A stretch of DNA of 64,000 nt, taken from a virus. Numbering within the stretch: the stretch's first letter is position 1; every line of letters starts with the position of its first letter. A model generated the notes under the pieces. It did not search any database. It saw nothing but the letters and a program-made list of their open reading frames with translations, and was not told the origin of the DNA. A program made the translations under genes and the position numbers. Below are positions 35,500-43,862 of the stretch, piece after piece. The DNA is taken from IMG/VR virus record IMGVR_UViG_3300030202_003282, positions 52,754-116,753 of that record; one strand, given 5' to 3'.

Positions 35500-35926
35500 A
35501 ATTTTTTATTTCTTTTAAGATTTTAGTATGTACTTTTAAAAAAGTGCTTGATTTACAAAAAATATAATTTTCTGCAGACCTAATAGCATTTATAACACTG
35601 GCATGATTTCTATGTATATGTCTGGCCACCATACTTTTATTATGTCCATAAATATATGATATTAAACAAAATGCTTGTAAATGCATTTGATAATTGATTT
35701 CTCTAGTTCTATATGAAAGGAATTTAACCTGATCATATTGAGGATAATCCTCTTTTAAGATATTTAATGTAATTTTTTCAATTACTGATAATGATATTTT
35801 TGCGTCTCCAGAAATATCTGTTTCTCCAATAATTACAGTAACTTTTTCACTAAAATTATTTTCAAATGAAACTTTAAATTCTTCAATAGCATTATGCATG
35901 CTATGAAGCTCTTCTTTTATAGACAT
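35420..35926 (-). CDS. DnaA-like helix-turn-helix protein, first gene of leftward replication operon
   Basis: A 168-residue protein. Residues about 67-125 resemble the DNA-binding domain IV of DnaA: RTREINYQMH, then a helix ending YIYGHNKSMVARHIHRNHASVINAIRSAE, with the HxxV/HASV signature helix. There is no AAA+ domain. It is the first gene after the divergent promoter region and could bind a phage origin or act as a regulator. It overlaps the next gene by 80 bases. Confidence 0.75.
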   Translation of the reverse strand: MSIKEELHSMHNAIEEFKVSFENNFSEKVTVIIGETDISGDAKISLSVIEKITLNILKEDYPQYDQVKFLSYRTREINYQMHLQAFCLISYIYGHNKSMVARHIHRNHASVINAIRSAENYIFCKSSTFLKVHTKILKEIKNYVGISENNIKTQDNTKPSIHAFFPEE

Positions 35927-35945
35927 ATGTTAGTTTATTTAAGAA

Positions 35946-35953
35946 CAAATATA
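35946..35953 (-). promoter_or_regulatory. Bacteroidota-type -7 box for the replication operon
   Basis: On the - strand the sequence reads TATATTTG, matching the TAnnTTTG -7 element of Bacteroidota promoters, 20 bases upstream of the DnaA-like gene start. No clear -33 TTTG was seen. Confidence 0.55.
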
Positions 35954-36021
35954 CGGATTTTTAATGATATTTTAGTGCAAAATAAGATATAATACACTTT
36001 TTTAGTTTAAAATATTTTTAT

Positions 36022-36029
36022 TATATTTG
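36022..36029 (+). promoter_or_regulatory. Bacteroidota-type -7 box for the 36135 gene
   Basis: TATATTTG on the + strand, matching TAnnTTTG, about 105 bases upstream of the lone + strand gene at 36135. It faces away from the replication-operon promoter, making this gap a divergent control region. Confidence 0.5.
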
Positions 36030-36089
36030 TCCAATGTTATACAATTTAAAATTACTGCGTGATCTTGAATTATTAAATAATTTACCTAG

Positions 36090-36106
36090 CCACAAACAAT
36101 TTGTGG
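36090..36106 (+). promoter_or_regulatory. Inverted repeat in the divergent control region
   Basis: CCACAAA-CAA-TTTGTGG forms a perfect 7-bp inverted repeat within the expected leader of the 36135 gene. It could be an operator for a dimeric regulator or a leader hairpin. Confidence 0.45.
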
Positions 36107-36134
36107 TCTATAACAACTCATTAAATACAAAGAA

Positions 36135-36605
36135 ATGTCAGAAAATAAAACCTCAGAAGCAAATGCTCCTAAAAGAGAAAAAAGAAAAATAATTGATAGA
36201 ACTAAAGTAATAACAGGACTTACATTAAATGCGTCTATTGTTCCAGTATTTCAAAATATTTTAATGACTCTTATTGCTCAAATGAAAAACCCAGAAGATA
36301 TTTCTGGTATTTATAAAAAAATTAATGAAATTGAAAAACATATTCAAGAAGAAACAAAAATTCCTATGGAACTTGTTTTAAATCAATTTGAGCAAATGAT
36401 TTATACCTGCACTTATTTGGTTCAATATTGCCAAGTAGAAGCAGAAAAACAGGGGTGTATGGTTGAAGTAGAATCAAATCCTCTTGATCCTGAACAGACC
36501 AAGAAGATGTTTGATTTGATTCTTAATGATAAAAATAAAACTGATAATGAACAATCAGAAATTATGAAAGATTTAATAAAATCTTTAGATGTTAAAAAAG
36601 TCTAA
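36135..36605 (+). CDS. Hypothetical protein, lone + strand gene inside the replication block
   Basis: Encodes 156 residues; Lys/Arg-rich N-terminus (residues 12-20), then helical segments (LNASIVPVFQNILMTLIAQ...; EEETKIPMELVLNQFEQM...) and an acidic tail. No family recognised. It is the only + strand gene between 16.2 and 48.5 kb with convincing upstream signals, and its 3' end overlaps the opposing NinB-like gene by 4 bases. Being alone at a divergent promoter suggests a regulatory role. Confidence 0.65.
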   Translation: MSENKTSEANAPKREKRKIIDRTKVITGLTLNASIVPVFQNILMTLIAQMKNPEDISGIYKKINEIEKHIQEETKIPMELVLNQFEQMIYTCTYLVQYCQVEAEKQGCMVEVESNPLDPEQTKKMFDLILNDKNKTDNEQSEIMKDLIKSLDVKKV

Positions 36606-36991
36606 GTTCTTAATTGACTTCCATTAAAATCACCTATTCTTATCAATTCTTGAATTACTAAATTTAATTCAGATTTATCACAATCTGCAAATGATTTACA
36701 ATACTCTTGATTATCTTTATTAAAACAAAGACCTGTATGTCTTTTAGACATCATTTTAACTTCTTCAAAAGTATAGCCAATATCATTAGCTAATTGTCTT
36801 ATCATAGCATGTACTCTTGCCAGTTGGGCATTAGACCCTTTACTGGTTGTAGATATGCTAATAAATATTTCTATATTGGCCCCATCAGGGATATCTTCTA
36901 TAAACTTTTTATATCTTGTACCTTGAGCCTTAATTGGATACTTGACTTCACCATCTTGTTTAATGGCTTTTACAAATAGATTATTTTTCAT
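36602..36991 (-). CDS. NinB-like recombination protein
   Basis: A 129-residue protein resembling the phage lambda NinB/Orf family, which binds ssDNA and helps recombination. The signature region is AQLARVHAMIRQLANDIGYT (about 56-75) followed by a basic helix. It lies with small genes that overlap by 11 bases upstream and converges with the + strand gene. Confidence 0.65.
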   Translation of the reverse strand: MKNNLFVKAIKQDGEVKYPIKAQGTRYKKFIEDIPDGANIEIFISISTTSKGSNAQLARVHAMIRQLANDIGYTFEEVKMMSKRHTGLCFNKDNQEYCKSFADCDKSELNLVIQELIRIGDFNGSQLRT

Positions 36992-37244
36992 GTGATATAT
37001 AATACATCTCTTTTCCTTTTTTATGACCTTTAGTCCATTTTTGGATTCTGTATTTATCTCTGCATTGACCTAATAAATTTTCAGCTTCAGCTTTAGAAGA
37101 AATATTTTTAAAAGATAAAGTATTATATGTAATAAGAATTTCTTGAGTTATTTTTTCTACTTCATTTGTCTTAGAATTTAATAATTTTCTTTTTCTTTCT
37201 TCTCTTTTTTGTTCTGCGTTTTCTATATGTATTGTAAGTCTCAT
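36981..37244 (-). CDS. Small basic hypothetical protein
   Basis: An 87-residue, Lys/Arg-rich protein with a charged helix (residues 10-35). Overlaps the NinB-like gene by 11 bases. No family recognised. Confidence 0.55.
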   Translation of the reverse strand: MRLTIHIENAEQKREERKRKLLNSKTNEVEKITQEILITYNTLSFKNISSKAEAENLLGQCRDKYRIQKWTKGHKKGKEMYYISHEK

Positions 37245-37293
37245 ATTTTATTGATTTTTTGTAATTGAGCAACCCTCTTGTTCATCTCCAGGA

Positions 37294-37770
37294 TCACTGA
37301 TGTAAATTGTTGTCATTATATTCTTTAATAGTTTTAAATTTAGTTAGCAGTAATAAGTGAAATAAACTTATTCCTGTAATACATATTATTTCTCCAATTA
37401 GTAAACTAAAAGACATAGATATACCTCCAAGTATATATAAATAAAAGATGTAAACGTATCTTTTAGTTTTCCATAATGGAACTAAACATGTTAGAAAAAA
37501 TGCAATTGCAAATACGTTATGTAATTCTCCATATAAATCAACTGAAAAAACAGTTAACAAAATTAATAATAAACCAGGAATTTCCCAATTTTTCATTTGT
37601 AAGAAATAATAAGCTGTTGCAATATTTGCTAATATAAATACAGGTTGTAATGGTGTTTGCCAATAAGATGACAAAGATGGTTCATAACCATGTATTAATA
37701 AACAAAGGTATGGATACGTGGATGCCATTAAGATTGTTAGTAACCTCCAAGCATATCCATATGACTTCAT
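37294..37770 (-). CDS. Multi-pass membrane protein
   Basis: Encodes 158 residues with about five hydrophobic helices (near 10-28, 42-57, 66-80, 87-101 and 108-145). No family recognised. It is separated by ~50 to 70 bases from its neighbours and may be an accessory envelope protein, for example for superinfection exclusion, though nothing in it proves this. Confidence 0.65.
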   Translation of the reverse strand: MKSYGYAWRLLTILMASTYPYLCLLIHGYEPSLSSYWQTPLQPVFILANIATAYYFLQMKNWEIPGLLLILLTVFSVDLYGELHNVFAIAFFLTCLVPLWKTKRYVYIFYLYILGGISMSFSLLIGEIICITGISLFHLLLLTKFKTIKEYNDNNLHQ

Positions 37771-37837
37771 TTTAATTTAAAATATAATTGTTAGAAAATA
37801 GTTGATACATAATAATATACGAATTTTATTTCAATAA

Positions 37838-38068
37838 TCACTTGAATCTTACTGTATTCCTATCAATTAAAATAAAATCATACCCGCATGTGGCACAATT
37901 CATTTCATTGTTTTCTTTTTGTACCAATTTATCAGTTAGACAATTTGGACAAAGAATGTTTATAGGCTTAATTAAAGCCTCTTCTTTTTGTAAATTAATG
38001 AATTCTTCTAATGGACCGTTGAATTCAGCTTCACGCATTTGCATGAAGATTTCTTTCATTTTACCCAT
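37838..38068 (-). CDS. Zinc-ribbon protein (76 aa)
   Basis: A 76-residue protein with an acidic helical N-terminus and a C-terminal zinc ribbon: Cys-x2-Cys in LCPNC (about residues 39-42) and Cys-x2-Cys in CATCG (about 58-61). Such ribbons occur in transcription or translation factors. It shares one base with the stop of the HAD gene upstream. Confidence 0.65.
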   Translation of the reverse strand: MGKMKEIFMQMREAEFNGPLEEFINLQKEEALIKPINILCPNCLTDKLVQKENNEMNCATCGYDFILIDRNTVRFK

Positions 38069-38490
38069 TAGAAATTTCCTGGTGCTACTTGTAAAACTCT
38101 AAGCCCTAAAGATCTCCACATATCAACTACTTGATCACGGTCATCAATAACATACATAACATTATACTTAGGTCTAATATGATCCATATAGATCTCAGAC
38201 TTAATAATATTATCTTTTCTAAAGTCACCGGTTTTTCTAATATAAAAATCATCAAATCCTACTTTATATTTACGTAACCATGTTACAGTATCTTGTTCAC
38301 AAATACCATCTCTACCTGTAGTAATAATAATTTTATATTTATTAAGACTTGCTAAATCTTTAATAAGTTCAATAACATCCTGATGAGGTTTATCTTGTAA
38401 AACTTTATCCCATTCAAAAGGACTTCTTACACCTCTCATGTCTGCTAATGTACCATCTACATCAACAATAATTGCTTTTTCTTTTGCCAT
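38068..38490 (-). CDS. HAD-superfamily phosphatase (polynucleotide kinase 3'-phosphatase-like)
   Basis: A 140-residue HAD hydrolase. Motif I is DVDGT (Asp10, Asp12), motif II is TTGRDG (about 57-62), and the terminal VIDDRDQVVDMW segment (about 115-126) carries motif IV. The length and the FYIRKTGDFRKDN stretch match the phosphatase half of phage polynucleotide kinases, so it may remove 3' phosphates during nucleic acid repair. No kinase domain is fused. Confidence 0.75.
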   Translation of the reverse strand: MAKEKAIIVDVDGTLADMRGVRSPFEWDKVLQDKPHQDVIELIKDLASLNKYKIIITTGRDGICEQDTVTWLRKYKVGFDDFYIRKTGDFRKDNIIKSEIYMDHIRPKYNVMYVIDDRDQVVDMWRSLGLRVLQVAPGNF

Positions 38491-38500
38491 ATAATTATTT

Positions 38501-39334
38501 TTAAAAAATATATCTAATTGTATTTAAGTTAAAATATTGACTGTAAATCTGTCTAAATTGATTTAACAATGTAGTTTTATATTTTAATGGATATCTCATT
38601 ACTCCACCACCATTTTTAATTTCACTAGATAATCTCATTATTTCTCTAGCTTCTGGTGATGCACGTTGCATTTGTCTTTGATGATTAGTTAATGCAATTA
38701 CTTCACATTTATTTTCACCTGCTATATCATTTACTAAATTAAATAAACGATCATATTCAGTTTTCCATTGTCTATAGAATATTAAAGGACTATAATTTAA
38801 ATGAACTTCCCATCCTAATTTTTTTAATCTATTAATATCATGAACTCTTGATTCAATTTTTTGCATCTTAGGTTCTAAAACATTTGAATAACGTTGAGGC
38901 ATAAGACTTACACGTACCCTTGGAGCTTTGTTAAAGTGATTTACATCTAACTTTAATAATCCTGGATACTTAGTGGCCATAGTGCTATTAAGTTGCTCAT
39001 GATCATCATATCTTTTAAGATAATCAATCAATGGTTCTGGCATATGTTTTTGCATTAATACTAAATCTGAATTGCAAGCAATATCTACCATAGTATATAC
39101 TGGATCTTGTTGATTGGGAATTTTTTTATAAGTTTTTTCCCAATCAACTACAGATCCAAATATTTCATTTACATTTTCATTTACAAAAACTCTTTCACCA
39201 TTAAATCTGGCCATATAACAATATGTTTTAAGGCATCTACCTAAACATCCATAAATAATGTTTGGTGCAATGCAATCAGAACTATTGTTATTAGGTTTTG
39301 TAATTAAAGTTTTAGTTTTTTGTTTTTTTATCAT
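38501..39334 (-). CDS. Radical SAM-like protein (spore photoproduct lyase-like)
   Basis: Encodes 277 residues. Near the N-terminus there is a cysteine cluster Cys30-x3-Cys34-x4-Cys39-Tyr (YGCLGRCLKTYCY), like the iron-sulfur motif of radical SAM enzymes but with four instead of two residues before the last Cys. The rest has a plausible TIM-barrel alternation, with RVSLMPQRYS near 142 and VHLNYSPLIF near 177. If real, it may repair UV photoproducts or modify nucleotides. It overlaps the SF2 helicase by 4 bases. Confidence 0.55.
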   Translation of the reverse strand: MIKKQKTKTLITKPNNNSSDCIAPNIIYGCLGRCLKTYCYMARFNGERVFVNENVNEIFGSVVDWEKTYKKIPNQQDPVYTMVDIACNSDLVLMQKHMPEPLIDYLKRYDDHEQLNSTMATKYPGLLKLDVNHFNKAPRVRVSLMPQRYSNVLEPKMQKIESRVHDINRLKKLGWEVHLNYSPLIFYRQWKTEYDRLFNLVNDIAGENKCEVIALTNHQRQMQRASPEAREIMRLSSEIKNGGGVMRYPLKYKTTLLNQFRQIYSQYFNLNTIRYIF

Positions 39335-40443
39335 GTTAAAGGATTAAAATAAGTAATCTTATTACGATCAAAATTTTCCAAAGCTTTTTCTAACCATACT
39401 TCATCTACAGTGTTTTTATAACATAGTATATGACATATAGCTGTTTCATCTGGATTCAATCTTAACAATCTACCAATCCTTTGAGATGTTTTTCTTTCAT
39501 TACCATATGAATGCATAATAACACCTTGTTTTAAGTTAGGTATTGTAACACCTTCTGACAATTGTAACACACATGATAATTTATCAATTCTATTATCTTT
39601 AAAATATTCTAAATTGTCTTCTGATTGTTTATTTTTTGAATGATAACTATTTTTACACACTCTATCAGCCTGGGCTTGAGTATTTGCAAAGATTATACAC
39701 TTTTCATTTATATTTTTAAGAAGTCCCTTTAAATAGTCTTCTTTAGATGTGTAATCCATAATACCTCTCATTCTCAATATAGAGGAGAATTGTCTTTGCT
39801 TTGGAGTAACTGATTGTGCCAATCTTTCACATAAATAAGCATAATCTTTTTTTTCAGATGTATACCATTTACCACCATTTTTAGCTTTTTTCATTAATGT
39901 AGGTAGTCCTGATAATTCAAGATGATGAATAATAATCTTATAATCATTTAAAATATTACTATCAGCTGCTTGATCAACAGTAAAAGTGTAAACAATGGGA
40001 CAATATTTTTGCACCATTCTCCACTTTTCAGAACCCTTTCTTTTAGGAGGAGTTCCCGTTAACCCAAGAATTCTACCTTTAAATTGAGACAAAAATGGTT
40101 CATGACTTTCTAATAAACTATGACATTCATCTAAATAAACATAATCAAAATCATTAGGGTTATGTTTATTTATAGACAAATATGTAGTAAATGTTATATG
40201 AGGTATTAATTCTTCTGCATTAATTTCAGCAATTTCATCAATCCAAGATTTAAATATAGAGTGTTTTGGACCTACAATTAGATATCTTACAAAAGGATCA
40301 TAAAAATGTTGCATATGATTTAAACCTATTCTGGTTTTACCTATACCCATTGACATTCCTAATCCACATCTTTGATGTTTATATGCTTCTGTTAAAGCTT
40401 CTTTATTAACAACATCTCTATTCAAAGGTATTGTCTTCTCCAT
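39331..40443 (-). CDS. SF2 DNA helicase (DEAD/DEAH type)
   Basis: A 370-residue superfamily 2 helicase. Walker A is in GMSMGIGKTRIG (about 28-39), Walker B is DECH (near 103-106), motif III is LTGTPP (about 127-132), and the C-terminal motif VI is QRIGRLLRL (about 323-331). Phage enzymes of this type act in replication restart, recombination or branch migration. Genes downstream include radical SAM and HAD proteins. Confidence 0.85.
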   Translation of the reverse strand: MEKTIPLNRDVVNKEALTEAYKHQRCGLGMSMGIGKTRIGLNHMQHFYDPFVRYLIVGPKHSIFKSWIDEIAEINAEELIPHITFTTYLSINKHNPNDFDYVYLDECHSLLESHEPFLSQFKGRILGLTGTPPKRKGSEKWRMVQKYCPIVYTFTVDQAADSNILNDYKIIIHHLELSGLPTLMKKAKNGGKWYTSEKKDYAYLCERLAQSVTPKQRQFSSILRMRGIMDYTSKEDYLKGLLKNINEKCIIFANTQAQADRVCKNSYHSKNKQSEDNLEYFKDNRIDKLSCVLQLSEGVTIPNLKQGVIMHSYGNERKTSQRIGRLLRLNPDETAICHILCYKNTVDEVWLEKALENFDRNKITYFNPLT

Positions 40444-40756
40444 ATTTCATTTTTATAACATCTCTAATAAATGCAGCTTTTTTATAATCTTCTTTATTTA
40501 CTGCCATTTCTAAACTAAAAATTAAAAGCTCTTTTTGATCAAAATCACCAATTAAGCCTTCATAATTTTTTTCAACAGAATTATCTGTTTGTGCATTTCT
40601 AACTTCTTTTAATAAAGTAATAATGTTTTCTTCTAGATTACTTATAGTTTTTTGCAATGCATTATATAATTGAACTCTTTTATGTAAAGATCCAATATAA
40701 AATCCTAATAATCCTGCACATAAGCCTATGCTTATATTTAATATTATTTGTTCCAT
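40418..40756 (-). CDS. Membrane-anchored coiled-coil protein with UVR-like motif
   Basis: Encodes 112 residues: an N-terminal hydrophobic helix (residues 5-22), a coiled coil (about 25-55), and a C-terminal segment ELLIFSLEMAVNKEDYKKAA like the UvrB/UvrC interaction motif. The start of the helicase lies within its end (26-base overlap). Role unknown. Confidence 0.55.
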   Translation of the reverse strand: MEQIILNISIGLCAGLLGFYIGSLHKRVQLYNALQKTISNLEENIITLLKEVRNAQTDNSVEKNYEGLIGDFDQKELLIFSLEMAVNKEDYKKAAFIRDVIKMKYGEDNTFE

Positions 40757-40757
40757 A

Positions 40758-41033
40758 TTAATCAGTTTTTTTTAAATTTTTATATAAATCATTAAAAGCT
40801 TCTTCTGGATTTTTTCCTTTACCTATTTTATAAGTATTTCCATTAAAGTATTCTCTTTTATGATCAGAAGGAAAACAAAACCATTGTCCCCTATGATGAT
40901 TATAATGAAATAATACTCCGTAAAGTTTATTTCCAAATTTTTGAGTAAATGATGAATAAGTATTTCCTAAAGGTTGTACGTAACCAAATGTTTTTTCTTG
41001 CCTTATTTCATTTAATGTTCTTTTTTTTGTCAT
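40758..41033 (-). CDS. Small hypothetical protein
   Basis: The start at 41033 (MTKKRTLNEI) lies just after the HNH stop; the longer frame to 41105 would overlap the HNH gene. The 91-residue protein is aromatic and His-rich in the middle (LFHYNHHRGQWFCFPSDHKR), then basic. No family recognised; may be an HNH-associated or DNA-binding protein. Confidence 0.5.
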   Translation of the reverse strand: MTKKRTLNEIRQEKTFGYVQPLGNTYSSFTQKFGNKLYGVLFHYNHHRGQWFCFPSDHKREYFNGNTYKIGKGKNPEEAFNDLYKNLKKTD

Positions 41034-41038
41034 AATAT

Positions 41039-41299
41039 TTATTTTGACTGAGAAAATCCTAACTCTTTTGCATCTTTTGGATTTTCTTCTATCCACATGT
41101 GACAATTTCTACATACTGCTAGCCAGGTAGTTGTATCTAAATGATACTTTCCCCGGCCTTTCATATGATGCACATCTGTAGCTTTAAGCATACAATTGTG
41201 TATAACTGCTTCACAAAGTGGTTTATTTTTAAAAAATTCTTTTCTTAATTTAGAATAAGAATTATTTTGCTTTGCTAACTTCTTTGAGACTTTTCTCAT
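41039..41299 (-). CDS. HNH endonuclease
   Basis: An 86-residue HNH nuclease. Catalytic and zinc residues are visible: Cys29 and Cys36, HHMKGRGK (His43-His44), and CRNCHMWI with the final His. It could be a homing-type or accessory nuclease, or the nuclease that acts with terminase in some phages; here it lies in the early block. It overlaps the upstream gene by 38 bases. Confidence 0.75.
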   Translation of the reverse strand: MRKVSKKLAKQNNSYSKLRKEFFKNKPLCEAVIHNCMLKATDVHHMKGRGKYHLDTTTWLAVCRNCHMWIEENPKDAKELGFSQSK

Positions 41300-41831
41300 T
41301 TTTAATTGGTTTTAATGATAAAAAATCCTTTGGTAAAAGCCCTTTTGATATATAAAATAATATTAAATCATCATAGGTTAAACCTAAATCTTTTAAACTT
41401 ATTTTATTTTTATATGTAAGGTCTACATCATTAATAGATGCATTTACAAAGCCTTCAGCTAAAGAACTATTAGTAAATATACGGAATATTTCATTTGATC
41501 TTTTATTGCAAATGACTTGTTTCCACATATTTAACTCATTTTGACCTCTTTGCCAAACTTTTTTAATTCTTCTTTTTTTGTCCCAATGCATTTTCTGAAC
41601 TTCTTCAGGTTTATATACATTTAGACCGTGTAACACTCTTTTAAATAAAAAATGTTGATGCGGATTTAATTTAGTATAACATATAGTTTGTACTAAATTT
41701 TTTGGTTGAGTTTGATATTCAGATAATAAACCTAAATATGCATATCTCTCTTCTCTTTTTTTTAATTCCTCAATTGCTTGAGCTTTATTTACTTCTTTTT
41801 TAATTTTTTGTAATTGTTCTGGTTTAAACAT
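41262..41831 (-). CDS. Hypothetical protein
   Basis: Encodes 189 residues, basic and helical, no recognised domain. It is first after a strong terminator and has a TTAATAATCACTTAAAAT leader similar to other early genes. It overlaps the HNH gene, so the two are probably coexpressed. Confidence 0.6.
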   Translation of the reverse strand: MFKPEQLQKIKKEVNKAQAIEELKKREERYAYLGLLSEYQTQPKNLVQTICYTKLNPHQHFLFKRVLHGLNVYKPEEVQKMHWDKKRRIKKVWQRGQNELNMWKQVICNKRSNEIFRIFTNSSLAEGFVNASINDVDLTYKNKISLKDLGLTYDDLILFYISKGLLPKDFLSLKPIKNEKSLKEVSKAK

Positions 41832-41874
41832 AAGATTTATTTTAAGTGATTATTAAGATTGATATGAAAAAAAA

Positions 41875-41902
41875 AGAGAGACAGTGCTAATACTGCCTCT
41901 CT
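41875..41902 (-). terminator. Rho-independent terminator
   Basis: Stem AGAGAG (41875-41880) with CTCTCT (41897-41902), inner CAGT (41882-41885) with ACTG (41892-41895), followed leftward by nine T. Located after the 201-residue ssDNA-binding-like gene. Confidence 0.8.
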
Positions 41903-41950
41903 TATGAATTACTAGTTTCCCCGGCTTAACCCGTTGGCAATCTATTAATT

Positions 41951-42556
41951 TTATAGATCAAAGTCTTGAGAAGAATCTTCATCTTCTAATACTAAATCAT
42001 CACCTGCATCTTCCATTACTTCTTCAGTAACTTCAGCTGTTGGTTCTTGTTTAGCTTTCTTTGAGGATTTTTTTCCTTTTTCTACAGCTTTATCAAATTC
42101 ATCAGCTGCTATATCATTAGCACCTGAAGTACTTGAGTTAGCTTCTCTGATTGCTTGTCCATTTGCATGTGCAACTAATGTATCTTCTATAGATCCAGTT
42201 CCATCATACATAGTTTTTCTGTATATTGGTTCACCATCAGCATTACAGCAAATAATACCTGTTTCACCAGCTATTTTAAGATCTCTATCTGGATCTGATT
42301 CACTGAAAGGTGCAATTTGTTCTTGAATTACTATATTTCCGGATAATTCTTTTTCATTTTGAATACCCATAGCTTCTAAATCTTCTACTTTACCATGAAG
42401 TAATGTACTAAGATTTGTTTTTTTTACCCAGCCAGTAGCTGTAAATGTTACTTTTGTTTGTGTCAATCTAACATGTCCGAATTCTGGATTGTTTTTTGAC
42501 ACTCTGATTACTGCACCTAAATCATTAGGCACGATTTGAACTTTAGCTTTTTGCAT
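41951..42556 (-). CDS. Probable ssDNA-binding protein with acidic DFDL tip
   Basis: A 201-residue protein with a beta-rich N-terminal half (residues 1-110, OB-fold-like) and a long disordered acidic tail ending SSQDFDL. The tail matches the tip of the protein at 32015 and resembles the SSB C-terminal peptide in character. Flanked by a terminator downstream. The combination suggests an abundant ssDNA-binding protein of the early block; the fold is inferred. Confidence 0.6.
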   Translation of the reverse strand: MQKAKVQIVPNDLGAVIRVSKNNPEFGHVRLTQTKVTFTATGWVKKTNLSTLLHGKVEDLEAMGIQNEKELSGNIVIQEQIAPFSESDPDRDLKIAGETGIICCNADGEPIYRKTMYDGTGSIEDTLVAHANGQAIREANSSTSGANDIAADEFDKAVEKGKKSSKKAKQEPTAEVTEEVMEDAGDDLVLEDEDSSQDFDL

Positions 42557-42599
42557 TTTTTAAAGTTTAATAAAGGTTAATAAAATAATTGATTGATTG

Positions 42600-42872
42600 C
42601 TAATCTTGATCATAAAAATCAGCATCATTTAACTTGTCAGCTTCATCTAGTTCATCCAATCTAGGCTCATATTCATGTTTTTCTTCTTGAGCTTCAATTG
42701 TATCAGACTTAGTTGACGATCTTTTAGCAAAACTAAAAGCATTAGGATTGTGACAATCACTAGTATAAGCAGATCCCAAACCATTTAATTCATTTATCTC
42801 CTCTTCACTCATAGAGAGAAATTGTTCAAGAGATAATTCAATAATTCTTCCGTTTGGTAATTGATAAATCAT
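42600..42872 (-). CDS. Small acidic hypothetical protein
   Basis: A 90-residue strongly acidic protein (many Asp/Glu, C-terminal half DELDEADKLNDADF). No family recognised. Lies directly upstream of the ssDNA-binding-like gene and after a 105-base AT-rich gap that may contain its promoter. Confidence 0.6.
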   Translation of the reverse strand: MIYQLPNGRIIELSLEQFLSMSEEEINELNGLGSAYTSDCHNPNAFSFAKRSSTKSDTIEAQEEKHEYEPRLDELDEADKLNDADFYDQD

Positions 42873-42977
42873 TTGTTAAAAAATAATTTTAAAAATAATT
42901 AAATCTTTACACTTTATACGGATAAAAAATTTTAAATGTTTAGGATTTGTAAAAATAAATAGCATAACTATAGCTAT

Positions 42978-43226
42978 CTACACTAAAAAGATTTTTCCAT
43001 TTGATCTTTTAATGTATTTATGGTCTTTTAATTCAGCTATTTTTCTTGAAACAGTGCGTTGACTAACATCTGCTAAATCAGCAATAGTGCTGATAGATGG
43101 ATAACAACTCCTGTTTTTGTCTGCAAATAAACAAAGTATAGCATATATACCTTTTGCTTGCAATGTTATACTTGGATCAGACATGACTTTATAAGAAATT
43201 ATACCAAATCTAACTTTCTTCCCCAT
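42978..43226 (-). CDS. Winged helix-turn-helix DNA-binding protein
   Basis: An 82-residue protein matching the small helix-turn-helix domains of replication or transcription regulators: LQAKGIYAILCLFADKNRSC, then PSISTIADLADVSQRTVSRK (about 42-61) as the recognition helix. Overlaps the upstream gene by 17 bases. Probably a phage transcription regulator of the early region. Confidence 0.75.
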   Translation of the reverse strand: MGKKVRFGIISYKVMSDPSITLQAKGIYAILCLFADKNRSCYPSISTIADLADVSQRTVSRKIAELKDHKYIKRSNGKIFLV

Positions 43227-43716
43227 TAGTGAGAAATTTAAAAGGCACCTTATGTGTCTTTATTAGATCTTTTGTATAAACTGTTGTTGTATATACATGG
43301 AATTTTTTTTCTTTTACTCCATATAATTCAACTTTCATCTTCCAATAATAAGGATCAAACATCTCTATATCAGAGTTATAACTATCATCTCCTAGAATTT
43401 TACCATAGATAAAAGGTGTTGCATAGCCACCAAAATCAAATACTTTTAAAAGACTTAAATCTTCTAACTCATCAGTTGAATTACATATTTCTGTATAAGT
43501 ACTTAATGGTGTTCTAAACACATCTCCTATTTTAAATGGTTTATATTCTTTTGAAGTATGCATTAAAGTCATTATTAATTCTAATGAATTAGAATTTAAA
43601 GATCTTAATATAATGTCATTTATAACAGAACTATTTACATGATTACTTTGAAAAATAGGATCTATTATTTTACTGACGGTTTTTTTGTCAAGATTATATG
43701 ATTCAGTTTTTTTCAT
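43210..43716 (-). CDS. Hypothetical protein
   Basis: Encodes 168 residues, alpha/beta, with no recognised domain. Cotranscribed with the HTH regulator (17-base overlap). It begins just downstream of a 10-bp terminator-like stem. Confidence 0.55.
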   Translation of the reverse strand: MKKTESYNLDKKTVSKIIDPIFQSNHVNSSVINDIILRSLNSNSLELIMTLMHTSKEYKPFKIGDVFRTPLSTYTEICNSTDELEDLSLLKVFDFGGYATPFIYGKILGDDSYNSDIEMFDPYYWKMKVELYGVKEKKFHVYTTTVYTKDLIKTHKVPFKFLTNGEES

Positions 43717-43737
43717 AATTATAGTTTTAAAAAAGAT

Positions 43738-43774
43738 AAAGGGAAGGTGTAATTAAATACAAAGCCTTCCCTTT
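43738..43774 (-). terminator. Terminator-like stem-loop
   Basis: A perfect 10-bp stem AAAGGGAAGG (43738-43747) with CCTTCCCTTT (43765-43774), followed leftward by ATCTTTTTT. Lies between the 243-residue and 168-residue genes. Confidence 0.75.
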
Positions 43775-43862
43775 CCCACTTACTCAACCAAAACAAGTAA
43801 GATAAAATTCCTCTTCTTTTAATGTAGGTTTTAATACTGGTACTGTTAGTATGACACTGGTG

